From NCBI GenBank assembly GCA_032158125.1, contig JASKOT010000026.1, positions 124,001-188,000 on the forward strand: a stretch of 64,000 nt of DNA. Reading direction: 5' to 3'. Shown here one piece after another: positions 22,934 to 36,300 of the stretch; positions within the stretch are counted from its first letter, which is position 1; each line of letters starts with the position of its first letter. A model generated the notes under the pieces. The model was not told the origin of the DNA and made no database searches. It saw only the letters and a list, made by a program, of their open reading frames with translations. Both the position numbers and the translations under genes were made by a program. The stretch comes from Papiliotrema nemorosa (taxonomy: Eukaryota > Basidiomycota > Tremellomycetes > Tremellales > Rhynchogastremaceae).

Positions 22934-22940
22934 TTTATAT
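22934..22940 (-). promoter_or_regulatory. TATA box of the two-repeat peptide gene
   Basis: ATATAAA on the minus strand, about 85 nt upstream of the ATG at 22851, in a position like that of the TATA box of the other peptide gene. Confidence 0.5.
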
Positions 22941-23408
22941 CCCCATTGCATCACCTATCACCTGTATCAGTGATCTGTTGTCATTCTGAGCGTGTTGTAA
23001 TCTGGCCTAAAGGGCGGTGTCGTTTTCGGACAACGTTCATTCCGCCACAAATGTCAATACGTCGTCACGGTTATATGAGCATGTTCAGCCCACGCGACTT
23101 GGGTAGATCCAACTTGAAATCCTGCGAGGGTGAGCGGAATGCGGAAGGCGAGTGAACACCCGACGCAGAGTTTCATTTAGCAAAACTTCATGTTCATCTG
23201 TTTGACGCGGTTGATGTGTTTGTCAGATGATGGATGAAACGCGTCGTTTCATTCCGGTGTCATCACATTGCATGACATTCATACATTAAAGTTGATGTCC
23301 ATATTGTGTTTGATGAGAGTGTCGCTGCGCTGGAATGCTTCGGCGTCGATACTGACGATTGTATCCTTTCACGTATTCAGGCTCGCAGGACATCCCACTC
23401 CAATACGA

Positions 23409-23739
23409 TCATCCACGCGGATGGAACACGTTTGTCTTCTCAATCTTCTCCTTCTCGACGACATCATCGGTCCGGTCTGTCATGGGAGCTCCGATGTTAC
23501 GCGCATTCGGAGGCATCGCTGGGATCTCAACCCGAGCATCCCTTGTGATGATCACGTTCCCTGCTGTACGACGTCTTGAGCACCTGTCCCACCTGCCTAT
23601 GCTGCACGTTCCAAGTCTCGACTCCGGTCCACACGTCATGCGTGAAATACCGTCCCGGACCAGGCTTCACCGGTCCATTGGCAGATCCCATCGTTGCGAT
23701 CTCTCTTCGCCATCTCGTTGCTCGTCTATTCTGGAACAT
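23409..23739 (-). pseudogene. Possible broken coding remnant
   Basis: On the minus strand one frame reads GPVKPGPGRYFTHDVW..VQHRQVGQVLKTS, then the neighbouring frame continues with GNVIITRDARVEIPAMPP and ..RTDDVVEKEKIEKTNVFHPRG before a stop. Codon choice looks coding-like in both parts, but the switch of frame at about 23575 has no normal-sized intron nearby to explain it. A 97-nt intron skipping most of the first part is possible. No family is recognised. Confidence 0.25.
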
Positions 23740-24974
23740 GTTCCCATCGGCCGTTTATCAGCATCGTCATCGCCCGTGTCTCGGACCTAAGTTTGGGTAT
23801 ACCATGCTAACGAAGGTTTTGCGTTTAGGATGTTAGACCCCTGAACCCAAAAGTTTGAAGTGTGAGCAGAACGTGCGCGATATGTCGCCAGACAAAAGAG
23901 CCTCATCACACGTCGTTCCGATGGGACATGTATGAGGCTTCGAGACTCGTAGCTACTCGTAGATGTCTCGAGTGAGAAAGGAAACGCTGAAAATAGCTGA
24001 GACTCGTGCTAGAGAAGGCACAAGAGAAGAAGCAGCAGGTGCAACAACGAGATAGAGGAGAAGACATGAGATTGGACTCGAGTGACGCGACGGACGCCTC
24101 GCGGGTACCTTCTTCCGCCTCCCCCACCTTGATACACCGCCGAACGCCTCGTAGAGTGATGCCCGCCGATCACGACTTTTTGCGTTAGGATGGGGGCGAT
24201 CAGCAAAGGACAAAAACGGGGTCTGGACATAGTGGGCTGTCGCATACAGAGCTTGTGGTCAACAGATGTTTCCTGTAAACCTTGGTTCCCTTTCGACTTT
24301 CACTCGCCGGTGATCATTTATCTGATGGGAATCATGATCCCAGCGTTCGTTGCGGCCGGTGCACGCTGATAGCTGATGCCGCGGACGGCCAAGACCTCGA
24401 GTCAAAGGGTGAAATGCCATAAATAAACCTCGACGCCCTGGGCTGGCACAGAGAGTTTTGGAGCGCCACATTCGATCATCGGTGGCAAACTGTGCCCTAG
24501 TGCTGCGTGGCAAAAAAGGTCAAGCAGGTCATTCCCGGTGTACCGGCTGGGGCGTCTCGGCGTCAAAAGCTTCAGAGCAACAGACAGTTTTTTTCATCTT
24601 GCCATAACAAGGAGGTTAAAAACAGCCTGAACGGTAAGCTTACAGCCTGATCTTGTCACCCGTCAGCAACCTCGCTGCGCGAGCGTCGAGATCCCACGCA
24701 AGAAAAACGACCGACTCGTGGAGCTGCGCCATGTGCCGCCTCTCTCTCCTAGATGTGCCTTTGTGATACATGTGCCTGAGGATGGCTCAAAGCTGCGAGG
24801 GCGATAGCAAGGTTCAAGGGGTCGACTGGGGTGGGCGAAGGGAATGGCCGTGTGGTGACGACGACCCACACGGCCGGGAATCAGGGCAAAGATGGAATTC
24901 AAAGAGTTTCCTTTCTAGACTTAGCGCGTATTTTCCAACCATCCCGCATAGAACCATCCCATCTCCCGAGCACA

Positions 24975-24982
24975 TATATAAA
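24975..24982 (+). promoter_or_regulatory. TATA box of the 43-residue peptide gene
   Basis: TATATAAA lies about 85 nt upstream of the ATG at 25067, followed by an A/C-rich leader without upstream ATG. This is a strong core promoter for the window and suggests high or inducible expression. Confidence 0.65.
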
Positions 24983-25066
24983 CCCCGTCCCTTCAGTCTT
25001 CTTGTAAATTAGACTACAACTCCCAACTCGTCAGCACCAAACACAAACACCCAACCTCCAACCACA

Positions 25067-25282
25067 ATGAATTTTGCTGCGCTCTTTGTCCTCGTCGGCA
25101 CTGCCATCACCGCTTTGGCTGCCCCTGCCCCTGTTGCTCAACCCGAGCCAACCGTTGAGGCTCAAGGATGGTGGGGTCAAGGAGGTAAGTCACCTCAACA
25201 CCTCGTCACTTCGCTAGCGCCCCCAGCTTTGCCTTCGTTTCACAGGGACCAGACGCTAACGATCCCAGGACGACCCTACTAG
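25067..25282 (+). CDS. Secreted short peptide precursor, Qsp1-like ending
   Basis: Two exons (25067-25184, 25269-25282) with an 84-nt intron (GTAAGT donor, CTAAC branch, CCCAG acceptor) give 43 residues. Residues 1-19 are a signal peptide (MNFAALFVLVGTAITALAA), then a Pro/Ala/Glu propart, then QGWWGQGGRPY at the C-terminus. The last 11 residues resemble the Cryptococcus quorum-sensing peptide Qsp1 (NFGAPGGAYPW) in length, in the aromatic-Gly start, the Gly-Gly and the Pro-aromatic end. The phase-1 intron falls directly before GRPY, as the introns of the divergent peptide gene fall before GG(Y/H)PW. The intron length is a multiple of three, so unspliced RNA would encode a longer protein of 71 residues with the same end. 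The function is inferred. Confidence 0.7.
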   Translation: MNFAALFVLVGTAITALAAPAPVAQPEPTVEAQGWWGQGGKSPQHLVTSLAPPALPSFHRDQTLTIPGRPY

Positions 25283-26131
25283 ATGTCTTCAACCCCTAAA
25301 TTGTCGATCTTAGACTGTATTCCCTTTCCATCGATTACCCACCCGACTTCTAATTTCAATTTATTCATTTGATGTTGGACGAGAGAGAACGCTGTATGAG
25401 TTATGACTCGGATGGGCTTGGATGAGAAGGATCATCTGGGTATGGGATACGGTCAACCTTTCCGTACTCGTAACATGTGGTCCTTTGCCGAGGCGGCGTA
25501 TGGAGCTTTTCACGCTTATGCACGTTGCTCTTTGTATGACCGCGTTTCATTCTTTTTGCCAGGCATCTCATATGTTCGACCGTCTTTCAGGTAGTGTCAC
25601 CATTTGAATCCTTCCAGGTCCTGGTCAACGGACGATATCATCGTGTGGAGCTTCGTGTGGAGCAACGACGCGCCTTCCGCGCATCGATCGCCCGGATCGT
25701 CTCTCCAACTCAGACGACTGTCTCTTCCTCGCCATAAGTTGGGGCGCATTGAACAGATCTGTGTCCACGACCGCATCGTTGGCACACGGACTAACCAGAT
25801 GTATGGTGCCTCGACGCGGCATACTCGTCATCCGGGAACGATTCAGTTTGCCTTCCCGTACGAGGCGTTTCTGGGAGGCGCAACTTTCGGATCACTCAAA
25901 ACCCTTGTTTACTCTTCATGCTTCTATCGCCACAGGTACCAAACAGCCTCACAGCGTGACTTGGTTGGTCTTCGCCTGGCGATGACTGCATCGTGTCATA
26001 CCGCACGTCTTTCACGATCTGCAAAGGCTCATGCATACTTGTGACTTCACTGTCTATACTTGTACTACTGCGCAACGGAGGCGAAGATCCCGATGCGACA
26101 ACTACTCCTCCCCATCGAGCATGCGATCCGA
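25283..26131. other. Intergenic region
   Basis: This is the 3' flank of the peptide gene and of the minus-strand alcohol dehydrogenase. Several overlapping open frames occur but none shows family similarity or a good splice structure. Confidence 0.4.
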
Positions 26132-27438
26132 TTACTGTTGAACCGGCTCGATATCCTGGATCAAGATGGATCGGTATCGAATCGAGTTGTCCTCCACGGC
26201 CTTGATAGCCTTGGCTGCATCTTTCATCTGCAAGACGTTGATCCAAGGCTTGACCTTTTTGTCGGCAGCCAGTTGCAACATTCTAATAGCCTCCTTTTTG
26301 CTTCCGATATGCGAAGAGGCCAAAGCGGCAGCGTTACCGGAAAGAGCCTGAGAGGTGATGTTGGACAAACCCTCCTCTGGCATACCGACAAATACGAGCT
26401 TCTTTTCAATGTCAAGAGTGGACAAAAGCTCGTTGATGGGGAGTTTGGAGGAAGAGGCAGTGACGACGATCAAGTCGAATTCGAGGGCGAGATCCTTGTT
26501 GAAACCCTCGGTGGTAGCGACGAATCGCTTGGCACCCATCTTGAGGGCGTCCTCCTTTTTAGCATCGGATCGAGAGAATACTGTGACCTCTGCGCCGAGA
26601 GCGACACCAAACAAGACGGCGTAGTGACCCCTGCCAAGTCAACAACCCGTCTAGGTATGTCCTGTTTGACTCACAATCCACCAAGACCGACGACACCGAC
26701 CTTCTTTCCTGGCCCAGCACCGTTTCGGACCAAAGGTGAGAAGACGGTCAAACCACCACACAACATAGAGGCAGCATCGACAGAAGGCAAATCCTCCGGA
26801 ATGGGGAAGACGAATCGTTCCTGAGCTCGAATGTGGGTAGAGTAACCACCCTGGTGCTCGGCCTTGTCGGGCCAGAGGGTGTTGTAACCGTGAACAGGGT
26901 TAGGGCAGTATTGCTCTGCACCATGAGCATCGCCCTCTTCCCCTTTCTTTCCCTAGGCCTACTCACCGTTGTCATTCTTGCAAGCCTTGCATTGACCACA
27001 AGATCCAACTTGAGCTCCGACACCGACTCGTTGTCCGACCTTGAACTCGGTGACATTCTTCCCGACCTCGACGACTTTTCCGATCACTTCATGTCCAGTG
27101 ACGACAAACTTGGTCTCCCAAGGTCCCCAACCGCCCGAAATGGTGTGGTGGTCCTGAGACATCAGCCCTCCGCCATCTCACTGAGAGACTTACCGATCCA
27201 CAAACACCGCAGACCTCTACATTGACGGTGATTCGATCATCTTCCAATGGCTCGAGTTCGTACTTTTGCAACTTGAAGTTCTAGTCATGTCAGCACACGA
27301 TCGTCGTGCATCCCGTTTGGCGCGGAAGACACCTACAAGGTAATCCTTCGCGTCGGTGATCGCGTATCCTGTAAGTCAGCGGGTGGATCAGTGCCTTCAT
27401 GAGAATATTTGCTCACCGGTAGCGTGAGTAATGGCCAT
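26132..27438 (-). CDS. Zinc-type NADP-dependent alcohol dehydrogenase (cinnamyl/ADH6-like)
   Basis: Six exons (27438-27417, 27368-27337, 27280-27194, 27153-26967, 26915-26675, 26630-26132) encode 355 residues, the usual medium-chain dehydrogenase length. Visible are the catalytic zinc ligands CGVCGSD and GHEVIGKVVEVG, the structural zinc cluster CGQCKACKNDNGEQYC, and the Rossmann motif GLGGLGHYAVLFG with SRSDAKKEDALKMGA following the second strand. These fit the cinnamyl alcohol dehydrogenase branch (yeast Adh6/Adh7), which reduces aldehydes with NADPH in the cytosol. No targeting signal is seen. Confidence 0.9.
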
Positions 27439-28103
27439 TTTGGATGATCTCTGTTGATGTTTGAATGAAGAGTAAAAGGTTCGATAAATGGACGACTTTT
27501 GACTTTTCCATCTGACGTCTAGGGTGGGGAGGGCATGATGCGGCAACGGACCATCGAGCTATTCTCGGCCCGGACTCGGCCCGGTCATATCTCCACTCGG
27601 CACAGACCTCCACTTTACCTCCACCACGATTTGGACACTCTGAAGCTTCGGTGCAAAGGAGTTTCCTTATATGATAGCCTTGGGGAAAGTCAATGCACTC
27701 ATTGCTGCTGAGGATATATCCTGGCTTGTGCGATGGTTCTGCGTGCATGCATGGGCACAGAGACTAATGCCTTGTCAGGTCGCAATATTACACCAAATGT
27801 TATGACTTCACTCGGAAGCCCATTCGGGATGTTCCGAGTGTTACAGAAGACCGACCTGTAGAGTTGCCATACTGAAGCCTAGGGTTGAACCCGTATGCCT
27901 GTTTGTAGATCCGTAGCAGCTGCTCTATCGCTCTCTCTTTTCTTACAAGCGACAAGTCTGGACGCAAAAACGTCGACGCCATCCCGACTACTCCTCTCAT
28001 GCAAAGAGTACAACACCTCGCACTGGGTGCCACGAGGTCGGAGCGGATGATTTTTGATGACACTCATGGGATCCGGGATAAGCGTTCCCCTCGAACCACT
28101 TCC
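27439..28103. other. Intergenic region upstream of the alcohol dehydrogenase
   Basis: This carries the promoter of the minus-strand alcohol dehydrogenase and the 3' end of the PX-domain gene. No coding sequence is supported. Confidence 0.4.
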
Positions 28104-28886
28104 TCATCCTAGATCCTGAGCCATGACCCATGACCCAACAATCGAGCCTGGTCCACCTCGACCCATAGTTGGGTGCAGCATGACAGTCCTGAGGAACCGT
28201 TGAAGACGGGGTTGTCGATCTTCGAGCAGCTTCGTTGCGAATTTGGCTACATTTTCAGGTCTTATACTCGCGCTCACAGCTGGATTCCGGGAGCAGGGAA
28301 GCGGGATGACTTACACATGTGCGCTTTGCCCGGTAATCGAGGTATAGTCCCTGACAAGTCCTACACAACTCAGTCATATCCTTCCCGAGCGTCGCTGATC
28401 CACTTACGGGATAAGTATCAAGCAGTGACCGGCGCAGATTGACAAAATCGGTATACCTCCTCATGATGCTCATTTCTCCTCCCTAAGTATCAGCCTCCGC
28501 TAACGCTATCTCTTGAGCTCGCTCACTGCGTGAAGACTTATATGGATGTCGTACACGACATAAGAACCAAGTTTGGCTTTATCACTCCACGTTTTCCCAC
28601 CTATTACCTTCCATCCATCTATCCTCACATCCTTGGCAAAAGGCAAGATTACGTCTTCTTGGCCTATCGCGGAGGATTTGTCGATCTCATCCGGATGACC
28701 TAGGAGAAGTATCTCTCTAGAGCGGTTCGGACGAGGTAGATCGCGGTGGATAGTCAATGTCCGTAGATCCCGTATACCTAGAAAGGGACTGGGAGAGCGG
28801 CTGGGTTCATCGAGCTCAGAGTCCAATTCGGGTGGAGGGGAAGGCGAGGCGGAGAGACGGATGATCGGCTGTAGAGAATTGGACAT
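28104..28886 (-). CDS. YPT35: PX-domain protein, YPT35-like
   Basis: Four exons (28886-28527, 28482-28408, 28360-28315, 28246-28104) give 207 residues. A Ser/Pro-rich N-terminal third precedes a PX domain: DGWKVIGGKTWSDKAKLGSYVVYDIHI, then GGEMSIMRRYTDFVNLRRSL (the RRYTDF phosphoinositide-binding strand), then SKFATKLLEDRQPRLQRFLRTV. The layout fits YPT35, an endosomal PX protein that recruits Vps13 in yeast. The proline-rich loop is short and its exon boundaries (28315-28360) are the least certain part. Another small PX protein cannot be excluded. Confidence 0.7.
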
Positions 28887-29130
28887 CTCTGGGGTCTATT
28901 ACTTCACGGCGGAAATTCCAGCATCCACGGGGTCGAGCTTTCGAGGGACCTCCAGCGGTCGTACGGATCGTCTGAGAGAAAGTCATTGCCATTGACATCA
29001 CCTATTTGTTGACAATTACAAATCTCCGCGCCTATTTCCAAATGGCTCAGAGTCCCGCCTGCCTATCACGTTCTGCCGTTGATCTTCAACTTCTGTTGCA
29101 TTGCGCCAAAATCGACCAGCTGTATCAATC

Positions 29131-30006
29131 ATGAGGACAAGTCGAAGAAGTATCTTGTTGTTTTTGCTGGTGACACTGGCGACTGTGAGCGGTCCATGCT
29201 TGATACTTCCTTCGAGAAGGCCTGACGTTCAGCTATCATTCACATCCGCGTCTATATTCTCAGAACCAGCAATCTCATATTGCAAATGTAAGTCGGACTC
29301 TACATCTTGCCCTCTATAAGTCAAGATCAACATAAGTTAAGAATGTCGAGTCGACAACGTTGACACACAGGTATCTGTTTCCAAAACTCAACCATCATCC
29401 CCCTATACCGACCCACCGACCCCTCTAAACCTTGTCTGAGCTGTACCCGACAATTCTGTCTGGATCAGAAATTGCCTATATGCAGAGATGCCCAGGTCCC
29501 GGAACTTGATGCGGATGTTGGGACAGGTACAGAGGGTGATGTCGAAGCGCGGTGTTTTAGTGAGTCTACTTCACCCTTTGCCGTGTGCATGCGAGTGGAT
29601 GGCAACCGGGAGCTGGGTCATGGGGGTTGTGTGCTGATGGTTAGAACGTGATTCCCCCAGGGATCAATTGATCGTCACCTTCTTCTTGCTCATCATCATT
29701 GGATTACTCCTCTTCCAGGGCATTCGAACGAGGTGAAATCACCGTTACGTTTCCTTTGGCCGGGAGAAGCTGATAGCAGATTACGCAAGGCGATTGAAGA
29801 GAAAGGCAGGCCAACGGATCTTCGACAATGGGGCGAGGTGCGTGTTGTTATAATCTTCTTCTTCTCCTTCGTACTGATATCAGGCCCTGCTACCTGATCG
29901 ACTGCAACCGCTCTCTGCGACGTTTTTGGGTCGCAATAGACCAAGGGGCGGTATGGGAGATATGAGGCAGAGCTCGCGATACGAGCCAGTCAGTGTGGGC
30001 AGCTAG
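29131..30006 (+). CDS. Cys-rich single-pass membrane protein
   Basis: Five exons (29131-29287, 29371-29559, 29645-29732, 29777-29837, 29884-30006) give 205 residues. A signal peptide (about residues 6-22) is followed by an extracytoplasmic domain with many cysteines (CKCICFQN, CLSCTRQFCLDQ, PICRDA). A transmembrane helix (LIVTFFLLIIIGLLLFQ) comes next and then a basic cytoplasmic tail ending ..SSRYEPVSVGS. This is a type I topology. The even, well-supported splice structure argues it is a real conserved gene, but I do not recognise a named family. Confidence 0.7.
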
Positions 30007-30100
30007 GTCAAATCAGGGGTTGTACAAGAATGCATACTTGGTCATTGCCGTCGTTAGTCGTTCCATTCTTCTCCCGCGTGGGTCTCTGTCTTTAAGAGCC

Positions 30101-31419
30101 TCACGCTGCATCCTCCTCCCACCAGTTTAGTCCACTCCCGCCAGACTGTCCGCCTGCACTGGGACCTGCCCCATTACGGGGTTTCTGATTATCCACTCGA
30201 ACTCCATTCCGCCTGACAATAAGACCCAGACCAGAACTGATCCCTTTACGTCCTCCGCCCGGAAATTCCTCCCTCTTCTCTTTTTTGCTCCCTTCCCCAT
30301 CTCCTTCTTCTCCATCGTCTTTATCTGACCTCTTCCTTTTCCCGCTCTTCCCAGTTTTCACCTTGAAAGCTTCCGTCAACGGCCGTAGCTGTTTCTCCCA
30401 CTCGACCTTGACCAATCGATACAGAGCCATCGTTGCCCGTGCATCGGTAACCTAAACTCAGCTCAATGCTCTCTAGGGAAGAAATCGACTGACCGAACTA
30501 TGTGCGCCCTTTTGAATCTCTAAACCCAGTTCCGACTCTGCGAGCTTTTTCAATCCCGGTCGCTTATTCTTCGCCCTCTCTCGTAGGGCTTTACATTTTT
30601 GGGTATCTCGAACCATAGGTCCCGGATGATTCAACAAAAGCACCTCTTATTAGCTTCAAATCCGTCTCCATGTGAGGAAGGCTCACCTTGAGATCGTTAT
30701 CTATAGCATGCCCGACAAGGATCCTCCCGTCGACCAAACCAGCCACAGTCTTCTGCACCTCCTCAAAACTCGGCGCGCCAATCATATCCCTCTCTCTCAC
30801 TCCCGAAACCCACGTTCTCCAATCTGTCACTCGCTCTCTGGGAGCAACAAAGGTGTCAAGAAGGACGTGTCCGTGGTAGTTGACCAGGGAGACTCGAGCG
30901 AGGGCAGACTCTGAACCCATATGGCCCAATCCTACCATTTCACAATCTATCGCTATACTACAATTAGCGCTGCCTACACCGAGAGAAAGTATCGCACTAG
31001 TTGCCGGGTCTGATTGTCAGCTTGTTGATTCTTCTACCTGGAATGTGTTGGCTCACGCTTTCCTAGACTCGGTCATGGGTGTTCGACCAGCTACCATTTC
31101 CCTCAACTCCACTTGTAATGCCGTAGCTTCAGGCAAGGGTTTGAATTTGACACCTTCGACTACAGAGGGGGCAGGTACGTTCACCGCAACTGTTTTACCT
31201 TCAGCGCTAGACCAAGTCAGCCATACTTTCCGCCAGACGCCGACCGGCCTTGTTAACTACGTACGGTGCGGTATTCCGGGTAAATGACGAGATGCCAGAC
31301 ATTCCTTTACGACCCTTGGCAGGAGCGGATGACCTCGCGTCATTCGTCGACTTTTCTTTGCCTTTTCTAGACGAAGACGAGGAGGATGAGGTTGAGGTAA
31401 TTGACTGGGCCATCAGCAT
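30101..31419 (-). CDS. REX4: RNA exonuclease 4 (REX4-like)
   Basis: Five exons (31419-31265, 31206-31057, 30996-30687, 30643-30494, 30451-30101) give 371 residues. The DEDDh exonuclease motifs are present: Exo [12 protein letters not shown], Exo [11 protein letters not shown], and Exo [20 protein letters not shown] (His and Asp). REX4 acts in the nucleus on pre-rRNA in the ITS1 region. The N-terminus is Ser-rich; the C-terminus is basic/Gly-rich and ends NWWEEDAA. The intron at 30997-31056 was placed so that exon 3 opens in frame into the Exo I motif. A second ATG two codons in is an alternative start. Confidence 0.9.
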
Positions 31420-31740
31420 ACCGCACCAGGTGAGTTGGGGAGATGGACAGACGCCTTGTAGTTTCGCCCAGTTGCTACTTGGCCCAGCGACAGACTACCA
31501 TCAGTTTCAAGATACGGTCGAGAAGCAAACAGACCCACTGAAGAGGACGACATGGTGCAGCACTGCAGGGTGAGGATACAATCGCTCGATATGAGCACAA
31601 GAGAGACCGGCAAAATAAATCGTCGGTATCATCTCCTTCGGATCCGAAGAGGCATGATTTCGGTGATCGCCGTTGGAAAGTTGTGTTTCAGATTCATCGA
31701 TGCCAGAGTCGAGTAGCAGCATATCATCTTGGAAAGAACG

Positions 31741-33184
<1,444 letters not shown>

Positions 33185-33360
33185 AGATCTGTCGCGGTGG
33201 ACAAGCATTGAAGACATCGAAACATAGCACATGTTCGACTATAGACATGCACGTACAGTACATCTCTACAGTACTCTATGACAAGACAATATGACATCTG
33301 TTGTGGCGCTTTACACCATCCCGCTTGGGACAATGATACTTCTTTTTCCATAATACAGCA

Positions 33361-36300
33361 CTATTGGGTGGTCGAAAATTCCCGGGTCCGGCCGTTGAGA
33401 TGATCCAAGACTCTGCCTATCACACCAAACAGCGCGTTCGACAGGCCCATCGCTCCGTCAGTGATGGGTCGGAATCCAGTCCTGAGTGTGTCAACGATGC
33501 GAGTCCTGTCCTCCTGGTATCCTCGCAGCCTCGGAATCCTAAGCAACGGTGCGGGAGAAGGCGTTGGAGGGGCTTCCTCCAAGCTAAAGAATCCGATATC
33601 GAGAAACGGCATGGTGACGCGTCCAGTCTGCATTGCCTCGTACTCGCTGACTCTGGTCGCAAATCCCCTGGCAATCTCCTCCTCGGTCCAGAGTGCGGTC
33701 GCAGGGAGCTCTCCGACGGGTGGCGTAGGTGCGCGTCTTGTGGGTGTAAACACATCCAGTCTTCTCCACGCCGTCTCTCCCTCCAGATCTGAGTGATCTG
33801 CTTCTCCGAGCTCCTCGTCGACTGACATCGATCGTGGTAGAGTCCTGCTCTTGTGGCGGTATCGTCTCCTCCTATGCCGTTTGGCATTACGGATTGTCGT
33901 ATTAATGTCTGAATCACTCGATTCACCCTCCCCCGTTAGCGGTTGTTCGCTATTGGATCTTCGGTATTGTCTGCGCATCCGACGGGCTAGGTCGTGTTCA
34001 GATTCCCCCTTGCGCGGCGATGGGTCCACCTCATCGTCTACCCCACTCGCGTACTCGGCGTCCTTTGAGCTGAGCATGGGATTGTCATCCGGAGTTTCTG
34101 GACGAGGGATATCGCCATCTGCTGGTCCCATGACGATCATTCTCACGGGCGATGAGCGATCTGGCAAGTTTTCCAGACCAGTGATACTTGGAGCCAACCG
34201 TTGTCCACGCATGGCCCTTGAAGGCGGTGCTTGCCAAGATCGGAAGACAAGAGGTTCTGAGTTGCGTCGCGCGAGCTCGGTGAGAGACATGGCCTCAATT
34301 CCTTCATCTTCATTTGCTCGATGCTCGATTGAGACCTCCCCTGACAGGTTGCCTGTCATCAAACATTCTGCACCAGACCTTTGCGAGAACTCACCATCAT
34401 CGGGACCTGATGTCAGTGAAGCACAAAATAGGGCTGGTGAGTGCATACCTGACGTAGAAATCTGTTGCCGTCTCTCTCTCGCCCGATCAGCGATACTAAA
34501 CAAAATATCCCAGGAAACAACCGGGCTTCGACCCAGCTTCCTGCGGATATCCTCGATACTTCTTGCAAGATCCAGGATCGACCCCATCCGTTTTTGCCAT
34601 TCCTGTGCTCCTCTCCGGCTGTCGGCATCGATGCGCTCTGGCACTACCTCTCGCAAAGCAGCAACATCGAAGAACGAGCGGTTCCTTAGAGGCTGATGCT
34701 CTCCGTGTGAGCGGAGCTGATTCTGAAATTTGCGCTCGAGATCACTCTGTCCCGCATGGGAGTCATCCATCAGGGAGGGGAGCAGTGTAAACGCCCGATC
34801 AAACGAACCCTCCGCAGATGCCCAGCTGGTCCGGCGGATGGCGCGCCACCCTCCTTCGACAGCTGGATTGGCCAATCTCAGTCTGTCCAGCCCGGGCGAA
34901 GGCACTGGAATGATGTTGAAGGGCGGAGGATAGTCTGTTGACACAAAAGGTCTCGCATCAGAGTTTGGAGAGGGAACCGCAAGCGGGCTCTGCAGTAGCG
35001 ATATGGACGAGGTGGTGGGCGTCGGGTCGATAAAACGGATCGTTGGTATATCATGCCTTTGTGAAGTCCGCGGTGCTGATTCAGCTTTGGGCTCATCACG
35101 CAACGCCCGCTCGCCCGGTGACGACGACGCTGTCTGCTGACGAGTCGACGGTCCAAGATGTATAATGTCCATGGGAAAGTGATATTCGCCAGAGGTCGCC
35201 TGACCAACTTCTGCGGGCTGTGCAGCTGGCGGGGGCGTGATAGTCCGCCGTCCATCCAAGACAGAACGTTCACGTGCCGGGGGCAGAGTGTGGGTGATGT
35301 CTTGCTCAAGGTGGGCATCGATGGGGTGAGCTCGAAGACCATGTGTCACTTCCACCGATTCCTGGTCCTCCTCCCAGAGATCCGATTCTTGGTTGGATAG
35401 AGATCGCGCCAGACTGGTCGGTCCCAAGACCTCGCTTGCATCGTCAACAATGAGTGAGGGGGTCGAGCCGCGTGTCGCTGGCGTATCGCGTCGGAAGAGT
35501 CTATTCGGATGGCCCGAGGAATCAGCTGAAGAAGTGGTAGATGCATCAGACGGAGGTGGTCGAGCGGCCTGAAAAAACAGTCCCAAACCGCGACGAACGA
35601 CTGGTGGGCTTGGTCCAACGGTGCGGGGTAGGGCCGAGACGCGAGTGGGCGGACCAGGGGGACGAGCACGGAAAAGAGCTTCGGGTATCGTAATTTTGTC
35701 CACGCTTTCAGGATCAGTACCGATCTCATCGCTACTACTACTGCTATCACTGTTGCAGCCAGAAACAGCCTTGATAGTATCGTCGGAGCTGTCGCTGAAA
35801 TGGCTGACAAGGACCGGCTCTTCTGGTGACCCGATCTCTGAGGGGGAACGCAAGTGATATGTTGATGACCAGTATGGTCCGGCAGAATCCATCGTAGTCG
35901 CCCTAGGTTCAGGCGTTGTTGAGTGTTCACTGTCTGCGCCTGATGGAATGAGCACCGATCCCGTTTCCCCAATGGCTCCATATGGATTAGCGGGTGGTGT
36001 CCTGCCGACATTACTGCCGCTAGGATTGTCTGTGACGCCAAGACGCTGTTGGAACAAAGCTCCAGCGTCGATCTTTGCAGTCAGTATCACCTTCCGGGAT
36101 ACCGTAAGGGGATGTGCGACCCACCTGCCTGAATCGAAGGTCCGCAGTGTCATCTTGCCGATAGACTAGCGTTTCTCGGTTGGGTCCAACAGGTGTGCGT
36201 GGCGAAGAAGAACCCTTCCAGACCTGGTCCACGCTAGCTGATGATGGCGATGTGATCAAGCCCAAAGCACGCCTTTCCTCGTCAATCTCGTCATCAGCTC

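Larger units (their letters stand above)
22852..25066. other. Long divergent intergenic region between two peptide genes
   Basis: About 2.2 kb lies between the two peptide-precursor starts. It contains both TATA boxes near its ends and one minus-strand stretch with coding-like but frame-shifted sequence (23409-23739). Elsewhere I see only short, mutually overlapping frames without family similarity. The unusual length for this window suggests regulatory DNA or the remains of a lost gene. Confidence 0.5.

Noticed and set aside
22494..25282. Lipidated basidiomycete mating pheromone precursor
   Set aside because: Neither peptide ends in a CaaX prenylation motif, so they are not classical basidiomycete pheromones.
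25604..26044. Plus-strand frame of 146 codons after the peptide gene
   Set aside because: No recognisable domain, composition unlike neighbouring genes, no splice context.
26060..26824. Plus-strand frame of 254 codons
   Set aside because: Antisense to the alcohol dehydrogenase, whose motifs and splice sites are clear.
33851..34696. Plus-strand frame of 281 codons
   Set aside because: Antisense to the long disordered-protein exon; Ser/Arg composition reflects the complement of the coding strand.
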